Source of the DNA: Chalciporus piperatus
Lineage: Eukaryota; Basidiomycota; Agaricomycetes; Boletales; Boletaceae
DNA length: 30,602 bases
Direction: 5' to 3'
Assembly (NCBI GenBank): GCA_038093975.1
Contig: JBBPTG010000272.1
Location: 1 to 30,602, forward strand
Positions 1 to 10,285 of the stretch are shown piece by piece (the stretch's first letter is position 1; each line of letters begins with the position of its first letter). A model generated the notes under the pieces. That model was not told the DNA's origin and did no database searches. It saw nothing but the letters and a program-made list of their open reading frames with translations. The translations under genes were made by a program, and so were the position numbers.

Positions 1-1021
1 GTCCCTCAGTTTGGATGTCCCCCCACCTCCTCCGATCGTTTTCGGAGCGAAATGTAGTCAGTAAAATCGAGAAAAGCGCGAAAAATAGAATTATTTCATT
101 CCTAGCTGTCGATCTCGCCCCCAGGTCATTCCCGAGGTCGCATACACCCAGTGCAGGGTCCTCAGGGAGCGCGACGCGCTCTTGCCTCGTTATGGTAACT
201 CCCCCCGCTTCTGTACGCGCTTAATTAATTTTTCTACTCGTCTACGTGATGCCGCGTGACCCATCGTGCCCCATGAGAGACTGGCCGTTTAGTTCCCTCA
301 TGGGGCACGCTGGTTTTGGCGGATGGGAAAATTTTCCGCCCGCTCGAGCGTGCCCCATGCAAAACTGGATGAAAATCCAGTCATGGGGCACGCTCGCTAA
401 AGTCGAGCGCTCGCGTCGTCCCCTTCCCCTCATCCTGGCTCGCTTACGTGCCCAGGCACCTCCCACACGTCCCGTCCATCCCGCCGACGTCATCACGACG
501 CGTTCCGTCGCTCGCCGCCGCCTCCCGCCTCCCAAATCCGCCTCCAACGCCCGACGAGGCGGGCGCACAGCCACCGTGCCCCATGGGGCACGCTGACTCA
601 GCGCCGCCCGCCAACCGCTCGTGCCCCATGACAACAAAGCCATGCCCTTGTCGTCCTCCTTTCTCTATGGCTAGGATCTGGATTTTCTGCGGGGTCATCC
701 CAAAGCACTGAAGGACCTACCCAGTGCCCCAAATTTCGCTCGGGGTCATCCCGTTCGCACGGAGGGTCTACACTGGGCTGCCATCATGGATTCCTGAAGT
801 GGTGGGAACTCTCGTTTGCATCGCTTCGCCATCACCAGCTCGAAGGCCACGAGGCTCACCACGCACAGGGCGGCTCTCCGTTCGACTATCGTGAGCGGGG
901 CAAGGTCTGAGTATTCTAATCCCCCTTGATCGGCTCTCGATGGGCCCAGTCATGACTGACTGAGCGACATACCAGAAACCGGTTCTCTCCTTGACCTGCC
1001 ATGCCCAAGACCCCGTTCTGA
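1..1021. other. Region without a supportable gene
   Basis: I see no convincing gene here. Several short ORFs run on both strands through 240-700, but they overlap each other antisense and follow the GC-rich palindromes in that interval, so I treat them as chance. The phrase CGGGGTCATCCC occurs twice, at about 690 and 741, each beside a TGCCCC/CACTG-rich stretch. The rest shows no splice-site chain, domain or RNA gene that I recognise. Confidence 0.5.
265..631. repeat. Cluster of CGTGCCCCATG palindromes and hairpins
   Basis: Six copies of the element CGTGCCCCATG or its complement CATGGGGCACG lie within 370 bp. Positions 265-276 and 298-309 form one inverted pair. Positions 345-359 and 382-396 form a second pair with 15-bp arms (CGAGCGTGCCCCATG), whose loop holds a further inner hairpin (ACTGGAT at 364-370 against ATCCAGT at 375-381, loop GAAA). 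Positions 575-592 are a perfect 18-bp palindrome, CGTGCCCCATGGGGCACG. A single copy lies at 620-631. This looks like a dispersed fungal palindromic repeat or a regulatory array; I cannot name the family. Confidence 0.8.
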
Positions 1022-1738
1022 ATGATGGGCGAGGCGGAGAGAGCTGCTCTGAAAAGTGTCGTGGGGATCGCACCAGAGCAGCGTTCTGGGGCTTGCTCTA
1101 GTTTTCCATCCGGTTGTGTTACTCTCCCTTTATCGCCCGAGTGTTCCGTTCGCGGGACGCCTCTTGGCGTGCGTTCGATTGCCATCGAAAAATTCCAGAC
1201 GCAGTTGAGCGCCATGTCACGATCTCATCCGCATATGCGAGTCTGTGCCTCATCACTGCAGATCTTGGATCTGCAGCGGGCTCTTCAGCTTTGCATGTTT
1301 AGGGGATCCAGGCAGCCGCCTAATGTCTGCAGTGGTATGATGGCTTCGGGCGTCGCGCAAAGAGAGGACTCGAAAACGAGTCGGAGGCTCCAAAAGGGTT
1401 TTCCATGGGTACGAGAAGGGAGAGGCAATCGGTTTGGGCTTTGGTGCTTGAGTTCACTTCGTGGCGCGCGCCTCCGAAAAGGAGGCGTGAAACTCGATTC
1501 AGACTATTCTTGGGCTGCTCGTGTTTACATTTTTTGGGGCTCGTTTGTCTCCTTTGGGAGACTTTGCGTATTTGGTGGGATGGAAGGTGAGTTTCGTTTG
1601 AATCGATGGTTGGGGGAGTCTGATAGGATAGGCTTTACTTTTTCAGTGGAGCGTCAAATACTCTGGCCGTTGGCACGACGGCTTCTCTCAAAGCAAGTCT
1701 CATCAAAATCCAATTGCAAACTACACCGCCGAGGTTAG
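1022..1738 (+). CDS. Doubtful ORF with a possible intron
   Basis: A 238-codon ORF opens at an ATG at 1022, but its composition shows no recognisable domain or motif. One detail keeps it from being dismissed: positions 1587-1646 look like a real 60-nt intron (donor GTGAGT, pyrimidine-rich acceptor CTTTACTTTTTCAG). Its length is a multiple of three and it has no stop, so the ORF runs through it. A different frame entering this intron would continue as a short tail ending at a TGA near 1754. It may be an exon of an unrecognised gene or chance. Confidence is low. Confidence 0.18.
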   Translation: MMGEAERAALKSVVGIAPEQRSGACSSFPSGCVTLPLSPECSVRGTPLGVRSIAIEKFQTQLSAMSRSHPHMRVCASSLQILDLQRALQLCMFRGSRQPPNVCSGMMASGVAQREDSKTSRRLQKGFPWVREGRGNRFGLWCLSSLRGARLRKGGVKLDSDYSWAARVYIFWGSFVSFGRLCVFGGMEGEFRLNRWLGESDRIGFTFSVERQILWPLARRLLSKQVSSKSNCKLHRRG

Positions 1739-2213
1739 CACCGTGTCTGAGCTGACATTCTGCTCACGGGGAAGTCAATTTGGTCATCGTCTCAGATAAA
1801 GGGCAGTAACAGCGCTGGAGATGATAGATGGAACGCAGTCTCCACGTGTTGATATGACATTTGTTTGCGTCCCTTTGTGAAAGTGAGGAGCCGTAATCAC
1901 CAATGATTGATGGGCGTATTCGGTTCAGCACCATCCCCGGCTCTGGACATCTGATGGAGACCATATCGAGGTGCCTCACCTTGCCATTGACTAATCTACA
2001 TCATCAAACCTCGCATCGATGCCGCAATACTGAGACATATGGTTGACCGAAATGAGTGGCAGCCTTCTCTCAGAATCCAAAATTGAAGCTTGAAGGCGGA
2101 CGAGTTCACGAATAGTAGAAGGAGGGGTACCCGAGACCGAGACACTCGAATGTATGATTGATTAACCCGCCCCATAGATTGGAGTTTCATATGAGGTATT
2201 AACCCAGCAGGCG
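1739..2213. other. Intergenic stretch upstream of the methyltransferase gene
   Basis: I find no ORF with coding character here. The interval presumably contains the 5' flank and leader of the gene beginning at 2214. No clear TATA box or known operator is visible. Confidence 0.4.
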
Positions 2214-3256
2214 ATGTGGCCACCTACTACCTCTGTGGTGTATGTAACCGGCAGGCAATGGGCGGTGTTAACGAGATTGAGGGGCGTCGGACTCCGTAAC
2301 AACCCTTCCTCACCTGCTACGCCATACTTCCTGGACAGTCAGTCGCCAATGTATATCGCTGGACTCCAGCTGTCAATCAGCACGACACATAGTGTCGAAG
2401 CCCTTGTCGTCCTCGGCACGGCATACTACCTAAGATATGCTGTGACGAGGACAAAGGCAGTGTCTGCCCACTCTGAGTCTAAAGGCGGGCGGGTTAAACC
2501 TGAGTCTTTACCTCGGAGCTTCTGGGGACGGATCGTCTCCCCGGTCCAGGGATTCGCATTCCTGGTTCCACCAGCGATCTATGTTGGTGCATTGGTGCTC
2601 AACAAGCTCCAGCAGCCAAAATGGATGGCCAGTCTTGCGCTTCCAGATGACTCCATTGGCCCGATCCTGAGAGTGGACGAGACATGGAAGGCTGGATTAC
2701 GCGTAGCTGCTTGTGTGGGCACTCTCGTTTCGAAAGGCATCAACAGTCGCGTATTTGACCATTTGGGAGAGCAATGGCATTTCATCGGCGTGCGTGTTGG
2801 TATCCGAGCTTTAGTTGGGTCGATTTTCTAAACGGTCTTCCTTTTCAGCGTCGCGAGAAGCCTCGAGTAGTCCAGACAGGACCGTATTCATGGGTCCGTC
2901 ATCCATTGTACAGGTGAGCCCAACCTTGCAGTGCTCTACTCCGAGAGATCGTTGTTGACCTTGACTCGACTCGTCATAAAATTAATAGCACCGTTCTCCT
3001 CCAAGAGGCATTGTGGTCGATCATGTTCTGGTCATACGTACCGTTGATTGCACTTGTCATCACCGCCACGAGCTTCGCGATCAAGATGCCCATCGAGGTG
3101 ATGATTCCTTTGAACATTTTTGCCAAACATTACGAGTCAACTGATCGTGCTTAATCATTCCAGGAGGCCGCGATTCAACAAGACGAAGGGATTAGAGAAG
3201 AGTACAGGGAATACATGAAGAGAGTTCCTGCGAGGGTTATCCCATACATTTGGTGA
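2214..3256 (+). CDS. Protein-S-isoprenylcysteine O-methyltransferase (ICMT/Ste14 family)
   Basis: This membrane enzyme of the ER transfers a methyl group from S-adenosylmethionine to the prenylated C-terminal cysteine of CaaX proteins such as Ras and mating pheromones. Exons are 2214..2789, 2849..2913, 2989..3097 and 3164..3256; introns of 59, 75 and 66 nt are all GT-AG and the phases agree. Splicing the first gives GRREKPR followed by the family signature TGPYSWVRHPLY, which spans exon 2 into exon 3; the C-terminal EEYREYMKRVPARVIPYIW is also typical. Hydrophobic segments lie around HSVEALVVLGTAYYL, GFAFLVPPAIYVGAL and, in exon 3, MFWSYVPLIALVITA. As written it is 280 aa. An additional intron at 2240-2338 (GTATGT...GGACAG, in phase) would give 247 aa, nearer the usual length. 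ATG 2349 is another possible start. The N-terminus is the uncertain part. Confidence 0.85.
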
Positions 3257-3850
3257 TTTATCAAAACCGTCCCACTCGTTTTCAATCTATGAATTTGATG
3301 TCATGGTGTTTCTCTACGGAGTTGATGATCGGTATAAGTGCTCATCACGCGCTAAGGTCTCGTCGGTAAAGCCCATACTAATACTATGCGTTACTTCAGA
3401 AGGCTTCTTGTGCCGCGGGAAGCGCCAAATGAAGAGGTGTATACGAAAGTAACCACTTCGCTCGGTTGGTCCTAGATTTAGTGCGTCGGTCAGTCTCATC
3501 AAGGGCGGGCTTGGCAGTACGACGATGTCGTCTCACCGGTGGCGGATGGAAATTAGCTCACCTCACCTGCTGGGCTCCCTGTCCGTCATTGTGATGACAG
3601 AAAAATAAAATATTACAACTCACTGGTACTGGGACACCACATCCTCCTACATGAGATCAGTCAAGTGTATCATGAATACAATATCAGACGAGTCGAGACC
3701 GCACGCCTGTCACTAACCTCAAGACCCATGAACAGAAACCAGAGCGAGGGTGGGCCACGACCAAAACACGCATCCAGAACCAATGTCATCAACACAACAT
3801 AACCAACAAGAATATACCTTTATAAAATACTCCCCACCCCGCCCAAACCC
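3257..3850. other. Convergent intergenic region
   Basis: This roughly 590-bp gap separates the 3' ends of the methyltransferase gene (+) and the BRCT gene (-). It should hold both 3' UTRs. No coding exon, repeat or RNA gene is evident; the short antisense ORF near 3314-3502 has no recognisable features. Confidence 0.5.
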
Positions 3851-6800
3851 TCAAACCTTGGTCCTCCTCGTCCTCGTCCCCCTAGCGCCCCCCAAGTTCC
3901 CCCTCCGATCTCCCCCACTCTCGGATCCATCCCCAACGTCCTCCCCAATCAACCTCAACAACCGTCGTTTTTCCTCCATCTGTACAGGGTCTTCATACCT
4001 CACGCGCATACTCTCGTCCGTCGATCGCAGAGGACCGAGACCCATCCCTTCGAGGAGACTCGCGTCCAATTGGTACACCGTCGGTTCGGGAAGCGGGAAA
4101 CCAGCAGGTTGGACAGGACGAGCGGGGGAAAGGACGTTCTCACGGGATGCTTGGCGGGACTGAGCCTGTGGTATCACGCAATCAGCATGGGATAAAAAGA
4201 AGACGACGAAGATCATAATAAGGAAAGACAGAGAGGGGACAACGAGACATATAACCCACATTCGACCGAGCAACAGGTCGCATATGCTTCCCCCGCTTTG
4301 CAGCACCCTGTTCGTTCTCCTCATTCGAAATTTGCCGTTTGCCGAGGAGCGTCGTCAACGTTTCGTGGAGCGCCTTGGCGACCGCCTCCGTGTCACGGTC
4401 TGGGGGACGCACGGGCGAAGAAGCCTGGAACGCGTCCGGGAGCGAACTCGACGGCAAGAGTTTCATCGGCGAGGGAGAAGTCGAGGACGCGACGCGTGCT
4501 CCGGGGTCGGGAACTGGAGGGGTTTGTCGAGAAAAGAAGAAGTTGCTTAGAGTCGAGGAGCGGCGGATTGGAGTGGCGCGTGGGGGTGCAGTAGGCAGCT
4601 CGGGAGGGGTTGGGTCTGGCATGGGTAACTCGTCAGGGACAAGGGGTGGTGAACTGCTTTGGGGAGGAGGCGCTGGCGGAGAGGAAGGCATGCCACCGTG
4701 TCGATAATCATCGTCTGGAGGATCTGAGTCATGACTGAGAAATCTTGGTTCTCCGAACAGTCCGCCATTCTGCGGCGCTAGATCCATGTCCATACCCATA
4801 TCCTGTTGCTGAGGGGGAGCACGGCGATTTCGGGCGTCTTCCCATTCTCGTAGGGCAGTATCTTCAAGTAACCCCGTGTTCTCGCCAAACATGGGTAGTT
4901 CAGACGCGGCATCTTTTCAAAAAGAACATCAGACATCGGTGAAGGCGGAGAATCAAGAAAAAAAGACAGCCTTTACCATTCGTGATATCCGCCATCTGGA
5001 AATCCACTTCTTTCGCCTTTCCTTTTCCCTTGTCTACCCTGACCTCTGGGATCGGTTCCAAAGCGCGAGCAGGCCCAAAACCTGTATCCGCGTCGTCAGC
5101 TACGCAGGATTCACCGACGAGGTATTCGTTCACGAGTGGGATAGAGCCACTGTTCGCCATCGCTTCCAACCAAGCTATGGATGTGACTGGGATCCCCCAT
5201 TCCAAAGCCTTGTCATACTTGGCCCCAGTGCCGCTCGGACAAAGTAGGTGTGTCGACTTGCGAGAGAAGGTAGGGGAAAGAGTGATCCCTACAATGATAG
5301 TGTCAGCATGAACGGAGCGGCTGTAGAGAGGAGAAATCAAAAGCCTCACCAAGGGCCCTCGCGAGCCGTCGAATCCAACAAAGCTCCGACTGATCCAGAC
5401 TGGAAAAACTGATAACGATCTTTTCAGCGTCTATACCCCAGGAAAAGTTCCGTGAGTTGCTGGGGTACAAATCAATGTATGCATACCTGGGATAGGCGTC
5501 GTGATCGTAAGCGGCGTGAATGAAACATTCTCGTCAGCTTCGCATATTCGTTCATGGAATACCGAATGTTCGAGCCAACACTCCGTACGATACTTGGATC
5601 GCACAAACGCATCTGTCTCGTCACGGTATAGCTTACTTCCACTGCCACCCACGGAGATCAGCGTGATTCAAACGAGAAATCGACGCCATTCCATGTACTC
5701 ACCTGATTAACCGCACAACGATAAAACTGGCCGCTTCGGCGTCATCGTCTGTCACAATACCACCACAATGCTCAATGGCAGATCGAACGTTTGGACAACG
5801 AGCCTCCCCAAGCAGACGGAAAGTGTACCCAGAGAACAAGGTTGATATCGCCGACTCTTCTGGTCGGGCAGAGTGGCGTTGCCGACTACCTTCCGCTTCC
5901 TCGTGGCCGAAGGAAGCAACGGTCGTGTTCCGTCGAAACGGTTGTCGGACAGCACTCTCTTTGACAGGCACAGGCGCAAAAGAGTTAGCGCGCCTGAACG
6001 TGGATATCACACTTTCTTTTTCTTTCCCGGGGTCATTTCCGTTACGATTCACCGTTTTCGGTTTTGGATGTGGTCGTGTCGGCGTTGACGGGGGTGATCT
6101 CGTCGTTTGTGACTTAGACGGACTTCGGACGAGTTTCCCACTCTCGAGTTCAAATCCGCGAGGTTTAAGAAGGCTTTGCCAAAGCTGGAGAGTGACTGCA
6201 GGGACTGGCTTCTTGACAGTAGCCACCACCTCCTCTTCGGCGTCAGCGGCGATATTGTTGACGATTGTGAAGTTACCGGTAGGCGCAGCGGGCTTTGGGG
6301 GTCGTGGTGTATGAACCTTGTCCACACGAATGGCTGAACTTCTGCTGGAGCCAGGGGCGGAGTCTTGGACGGGTATTGATGACAACGGAACTAGAGAACG
6401 ACCCGAAGGCTAAATTACTGTGAACAACTATTAACACCAATGGGTTACTTACTTTCATACAACGACTTTCGCTCTGGTCTCGGTCGACTTACTTGATACT
6501 TTCTCTCATCGAACCTACCTTGGATGAGGGAATGCCACGTGTCATTATGACGAACACTCAAAGTGGGAAAAGGCCTTACCACCAAACTCGAGACAATCCC
6601 AAAACCATTCCTCCCAAACAAGCTGTATGTTTGCTTCCCCGCGCTTGTTAAACTTTTCCGCGTACTTCATCTTGTCGGTTTCTACATCTCCAGAACACAG
6701 GAGGTGTGTGACTTTGACGGGTCGTTCGAGCTCTTTGCGATATTCTCCTTGATGAGCTGTCACGAGACGGTTGATCTCCGTGCGCCGCCCGACGTCCTCT

Positions 6801-7575
6801 ATGCCTGACAAGCAAAGAATCACGCCAGAGAAGACGGGAAGTCGATGTTTTGATACACTCTGATAGGGATTATTTAGAGGGTATGAAAATCGGGAGTGGT
6901 GGCACCCACCTCTTCGATATCAATATCGTCACCTCGTAACCATATCGCATGCGCGTCCGAAATCCACTCCGGAGTCATGAGCGGTATCTTTCGCTCGAGG
7001 GCACACTAACCAACTGAGTTGACAGAAACAAGCCAGACCAGAGGAGACGTACTGCGTACTTGGCGCCACCATGTGAGCTGGCTATGAGATGAGTGACTCG
7101 ATCCGTGAAATCGCTGGTGGAAGTGGCACCGAGCTCGAATGCCATTTTGAAGAGCGTGGGCTGGAGTGGCTGAGTGAGCGTCTGTCCCTGGAACTTGGTT
7201 TTTGCGACAGACCTTGTCCATCGTTCCGGTAGCGGAGAGAATGAAATTCCTGAACGGTCTCGGACAGAGATCGACCATGCTTGCATTCGGGGGTGGCTCT
7301 GTGTCAGAGCTATGGTCAAAGGACGCGTCCGGTTCGGTTGGTCGCGTCGAGCGGGCTGCCGGTTGAGCAGGACGTAGTTTGACATTTGGGACCTGTGGAG
7401 GACGTTGTGGTGTGCGGTTAAGAGAGCGATTGACTGACTGACCTTGTTTGATTTGTTTCCGCGTCTCATCGAGCTCGTCCTCGATGAAATTAAAGAAATT
7501 CGCAATAATTTGTGCAATAAATTCAGTAATCCTTGACATCACCGCGGTCACGTGGTCCACTTTAGGGTCGGTCAT
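3851..7575 (-). CDS. Four-BRCT replication/checkpoint scaffold (TopBP1/Dpb11/Rad4 type)
   Basis: Exons in coding order are 7575..7213, 7169..7053, 7005..6910, 6859..6580, 6518..6453, 6390..5703, 5641..5487, 5430..5350, 5288..4977, 4912..4260 and 4165..3851. All ten introns (43-94 nt) are GT-AG, phases agree throughout, and the product is 1041 aa. BRCT1 (about residues 110-190) has RVTHLIA and ends KIPLMTPEWISDAH. BRCT2 (about 197-285) has THLLCS and WEEWFWDCLEFGG. A basic, Ser/Pro-rich linker of about 200 aa follows. BRCT3 (about 490-570) has TFRLLGEARCPNVRSAIEHC; BRCT4 (about 595-665) has STHLLCPSGTGAKYDKALEW. The paired layout 1+2, 3+4 is that of fungal Dpb11/Rad4, which bridge CDK-phosphorylated Sld proteins to polymerase epsilon and activate the Mec1/ATR checkpoint in the nucleus. 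It is longer than yeast Dpb11 (764 aa), mainly in the linker and a proline-rich tail. Start chosen: first ATG in the open exon; ATG at codon 13 is possible. Confidence 0.9.
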
Positions 7576-7676
7576 TACGCGCCGAACTTGGGCTTACAAT
7601 CATTGATATTACAAAAGGTACAGGGTGCAGTGAAAAATATCTGAACCAACAAGCCAATGACCCGAGCGCAAAGTGG

Positions 7677-8633
7677 TTACATGGCTTCAAACTCATACCA
7701 TTTCGGAGCGTCAGTCCTGCACAACAGCCTGCCAAGTTCCTCATACACCTCTGGCTCTGGCTTTTCCTCTGGCACAAAAGGTTTACCGTCTTTGACGTTG
7801 GACGCGAGTGCGATGAGGGTACACGTTGCCCCATCATCCGCCCTGGTGTAACGTATATGGGATCGACGGTGGGGCTTCATAAGGCCTGCGCGGTCGCACA
7901 TCATCCGGATCCACATGCGAACATCATCGAGTGTGTTGTAACCATCGGCTTTGGCCCGCTTAACAAGGGTTGCTTCGTAAAAGTGGTATCGAAACCAACG
8001 TTCTCTCTTCATGGTGATGAAGCTGCTCGATATCAGCAAACATGAACGGACGGGAGAGAAGGATACGAACCTGGGGTGCTCGCCACACGGCTTGTCCTAG
8101 TTGTGATTCGTGAATGGGTATCGTTTGTTCTACGTGTATGAGTACACCATGATGTTTTTCTGTATTGTGTCTACGACGTATGACGAGGATGTATACCAGT
8201 TGAATGGATCCTTGAACTGAGTCATTGTGCACAGGAAAATTATGCTGGAACGGGCGAGTCTCGACACTTATCCCAACCCCCTTTCGATGATGACTGGGGA
8301 TACTTGCCTTTCTATCGCTTTGATGTTGATGCTTAAGGCTGCACTTGCAAGGGTCACCGTCCCGTGTTCTCGAATGCTTTGTCTTGGGGCTAGTCGAATC
8401 ATAGGTGGTGCATGGCTCCACTCGAGTGCCCGGTAGAAGGGGTGGTGGTCTTGCGCAAGTCCCGAAGAGTCTGCTGATTTCTTGCAGCCACGTTCTTCGT
8501 CCACGAACGCGGTACCATGGATATCCGGAGCGTGAGTTATGGTACACTTTCTCACAATTTCCCACCAACCTCCTTTCGTTAGTTTGCGCTTCTGGCCGGA
8601 AGAATGTATGGCGTATCCATCGTAAACGGTTAT
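7677..8633 (-). CDS. Unrecognised multi-exon gene, 5' end unresolved
   Basis: I do not recognise this protein. The exons I can support are 8633..8308, 8244..8148, 8096..8071 and 8022..7677, giving about 264 residues to the stop. Phases 2, 0 and 2 agree across the three introns. The 8245-8307 intron begins AG|GCAAGT, a textbook GC-AG donor. Visible sequence includes KGGWWEIVRKCTITHAPDIH, ALEWSHAPPMIRLAP, RERWFRYHFYEATLVKRA and DDVRMWIRMM, ending WYEFEAM. It is rich in Trp, Arg and His with no signal peptide or membrane segment in this part. An upstream exon is likely: the acceptor at 8634-8636 is clear but the donor is not, and an open stretch with ATG at 8818 may hold the start. It lies 101 bp upstream of the BRCT gene in the same direction. 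A paralogous 3' fragment lies at 9980-10285. Confidence 0.55.
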
Positions 8634-9062
8634 CTGCTAATGGATGGCTTATCGAGGAATTCAACACAGTATGACGGATTATAGTGGAAATATTCTGTAA
8701 TCCAGAGGGGAAAAGTGCGCGGTGTCGATGAATGAACCCTACCGGCTACGCAGAAACTCTGAACCAGGATGAATAGAGGTTCCTCACATCTCAGCGTGCC
8801 GATATGAATGGCCAACATGTCACTTGTAGCGTCTCTGCACACACCCACCACTACTCGACTTTTTGCCCAGACAGTCGTTAACCTTCACAGCTCAACTGAG
8901 CAATGTGTGATCTTCATCAGGGTATGGGCATTGAATATACTAATAGAATAGCAAACAAACGGCTCTACGTGACTGTCACCGCGCCAGAGGTGAGCGAGAG
9001 AGTCAACGCAATGAGGAAGAGGATAGACCTACCCAACGACGACGCCACCAGTAACACACTCA

Positions 9063-9437
9063 TTAAAACCCTTTTAGCCGCGAGCCCGCAATTGAGTACC
9101 CCCGCGGTGCTCTCCTCTCAAACCGCTGCTCCTCTTGCGTCCGGACCGCAGTAGCGGGTACGTTCTCCACCTCGACGAGCTCCTTCACTTTGAGAATTTT
9201 ACCAGCCGTCTCTGGGGTGTGTGCGTGGTAAACCGTTTGCATTCGTCTGTGCAGGCCGAGCGCGGTCAACGTCTCTTGTTTGCGCTCGCCGAGGCCTATG
9301 GCGGAACGGCGGAGTGTAATTTTGAAGTGGGTGTTTGACTCGGAGGAAGCAGCGGGCGTTGGACCTGCAGAGTACGAGCGTGCAAAGGTCCTTTGGACGA
9401 GGTTTCTAGGGCATGCGATGCGGATGAATGTTGACAT
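9063..9437 (-). CDS. Mitochondrial large-subunit ribosomal protein uL30m
   Basis: This single-exon gene encodes 124 aa. The L30 fold is recognisable from FKITLRRSAIGLGERKQETL, then LGLHRRMQTVYHAHTPETAG and the strand motif VKELVEVENV. The first 25 residues are basic and hydroxylated with few acids (FIRIACPRNLVQRTFARSYSAG), as expected of a mitochondrial targeting presequence. The protein binds rRNA in the mitoribosomal large subunit. Its length fits fungal and bacterial L30 plus a presequence and short C-terminal extension. The 5' part, with its upstream flank, is duplicated at about 11198-11420. The start is the ATG directly preceding the presequence. Confidence 0.87.
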   Translation of the reverse strand: MSTFIRIACPRNLVQRTFARSYSAGPTPAASSESNTHFKITLRRSAIGLGERKQETLTALGLHRRMQTVYHAHTPETAGKILKVKELVEVENVPATAVRTQEEQRFERRAPRGYSIAGSRLKGF

Positions 9438-9979
9438 TGTCGTGGGCCTAGACGTCGTTCAACTCGTCGAGTAAATCACAGCAAGTTGATGACATAAGCA
9501 GTTGCTTTCTGTAGCTTCAAATCAACTTGAACACCTGGAGTCGCCGGTGGATTGCCGTTGGATTTAATCATCCAACAGTCTAGGTTTAACCATCGTCGTT
9601 TGTCGACGATGGTGTGAGAAGAGCGCTTGTACCCAGGCTATTGGCATCCACGGGATATTATGCATTTATGATTTGGACATCCTCGAAGCTTCTCGCTGCG
9701 ACCTTGCAACTTCACACCGCCAAAGGTTAAATCCGAGACGGTTCTCGGGCTGCAGCGACCTATGCAGACAGGACAAGATCTTAGATTTAAGTCCGCGTAA
9801 CAGGCGTATTGCAACCATTGATGTTACAATACAGGGGGAAAAGCTCAAAGTGATAGGGGGAAGTGAGAAATGTGTAATCAAGGGAAGCGTCCACTGCTGG
9901 AGGATAGCAACAAGCCCATGACGCAAGCCACTCGGAAAAAATGTCAGTAGCGGCTCTCGAGTTTCGAGTGGGGAACCAA
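9438..9979. other. Intergenic region upstream of uL30m
   Basis: No gene is supported. It contains two neighbouring short palindromes: GTTGGAT/ATCCAAC at about 9558-9576 and ACCATCGTCG/CGACGATGGT at 9589-9613 with a TTTGT loop. Short ORFs on both strands around 9666-9926 mirror each other and look like chance. Confidence 0.45.
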
Positions 9980-10285
9980 CCGAGCGCGAAGTGGTTAGTT
10001 ATAGACCTTTAACGTATGCCATCTCGCAGGCACAGACTGGCCCAACAGGGTGGCAAGTGCCTGATACTCAGTGTACTCTGGCTGTGTCCGTGGAAGACCG
10101 TGGCCTTCAGCTTTGGTCGCGACGGCGACGCAGACGTAGAGCCGTCCCAGCAAGATGTAGGGACGCGGAAAGACTAGACAGGTAATCTTCGACTGTGCTG
10201 CGAGCATGTTGACCCAAAAGTATGCGTTGTCGTCGAGGTATCCAGCATCGTGGCATGCCTTGTCAAGGCGGTGTTTGGGAATATC
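9980..10285 (-). pseudogene. 3' fragment of a paralogue of the unrecognised gene at 7677-8633
   Basis: In one frame ending at 9995 the minus strand reads DAGYLDDNAYFWVNML, then YVCVAVATKAEGHG and EYQALATLLGQSVPARWHTL. These align in order with KADGYNTLDDVRMWIRMM, CTLIALASNVKDGK and VYEELGRLLCRTDAPKWYEF of the intact gene's last exon. The bases around the stop are also shared: TAACCACTT followed by T or C and then GCGCTCGG. Nothing upstream resembles the earlier exons, because the fragment joins BRCT-gene sequence at about 10286. I infer a truncated, nonfunctional paralogue; the match is distant at protein level, so it could be an older family member rather than part of the recent duplication. 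Confidence 0.55.

Noticed and set aside
242..711. Four overlapping open frames on both strands
   Set aside because: They overlap antisense to each other, follow the inverted-repeat arms and have no domain or codon character.
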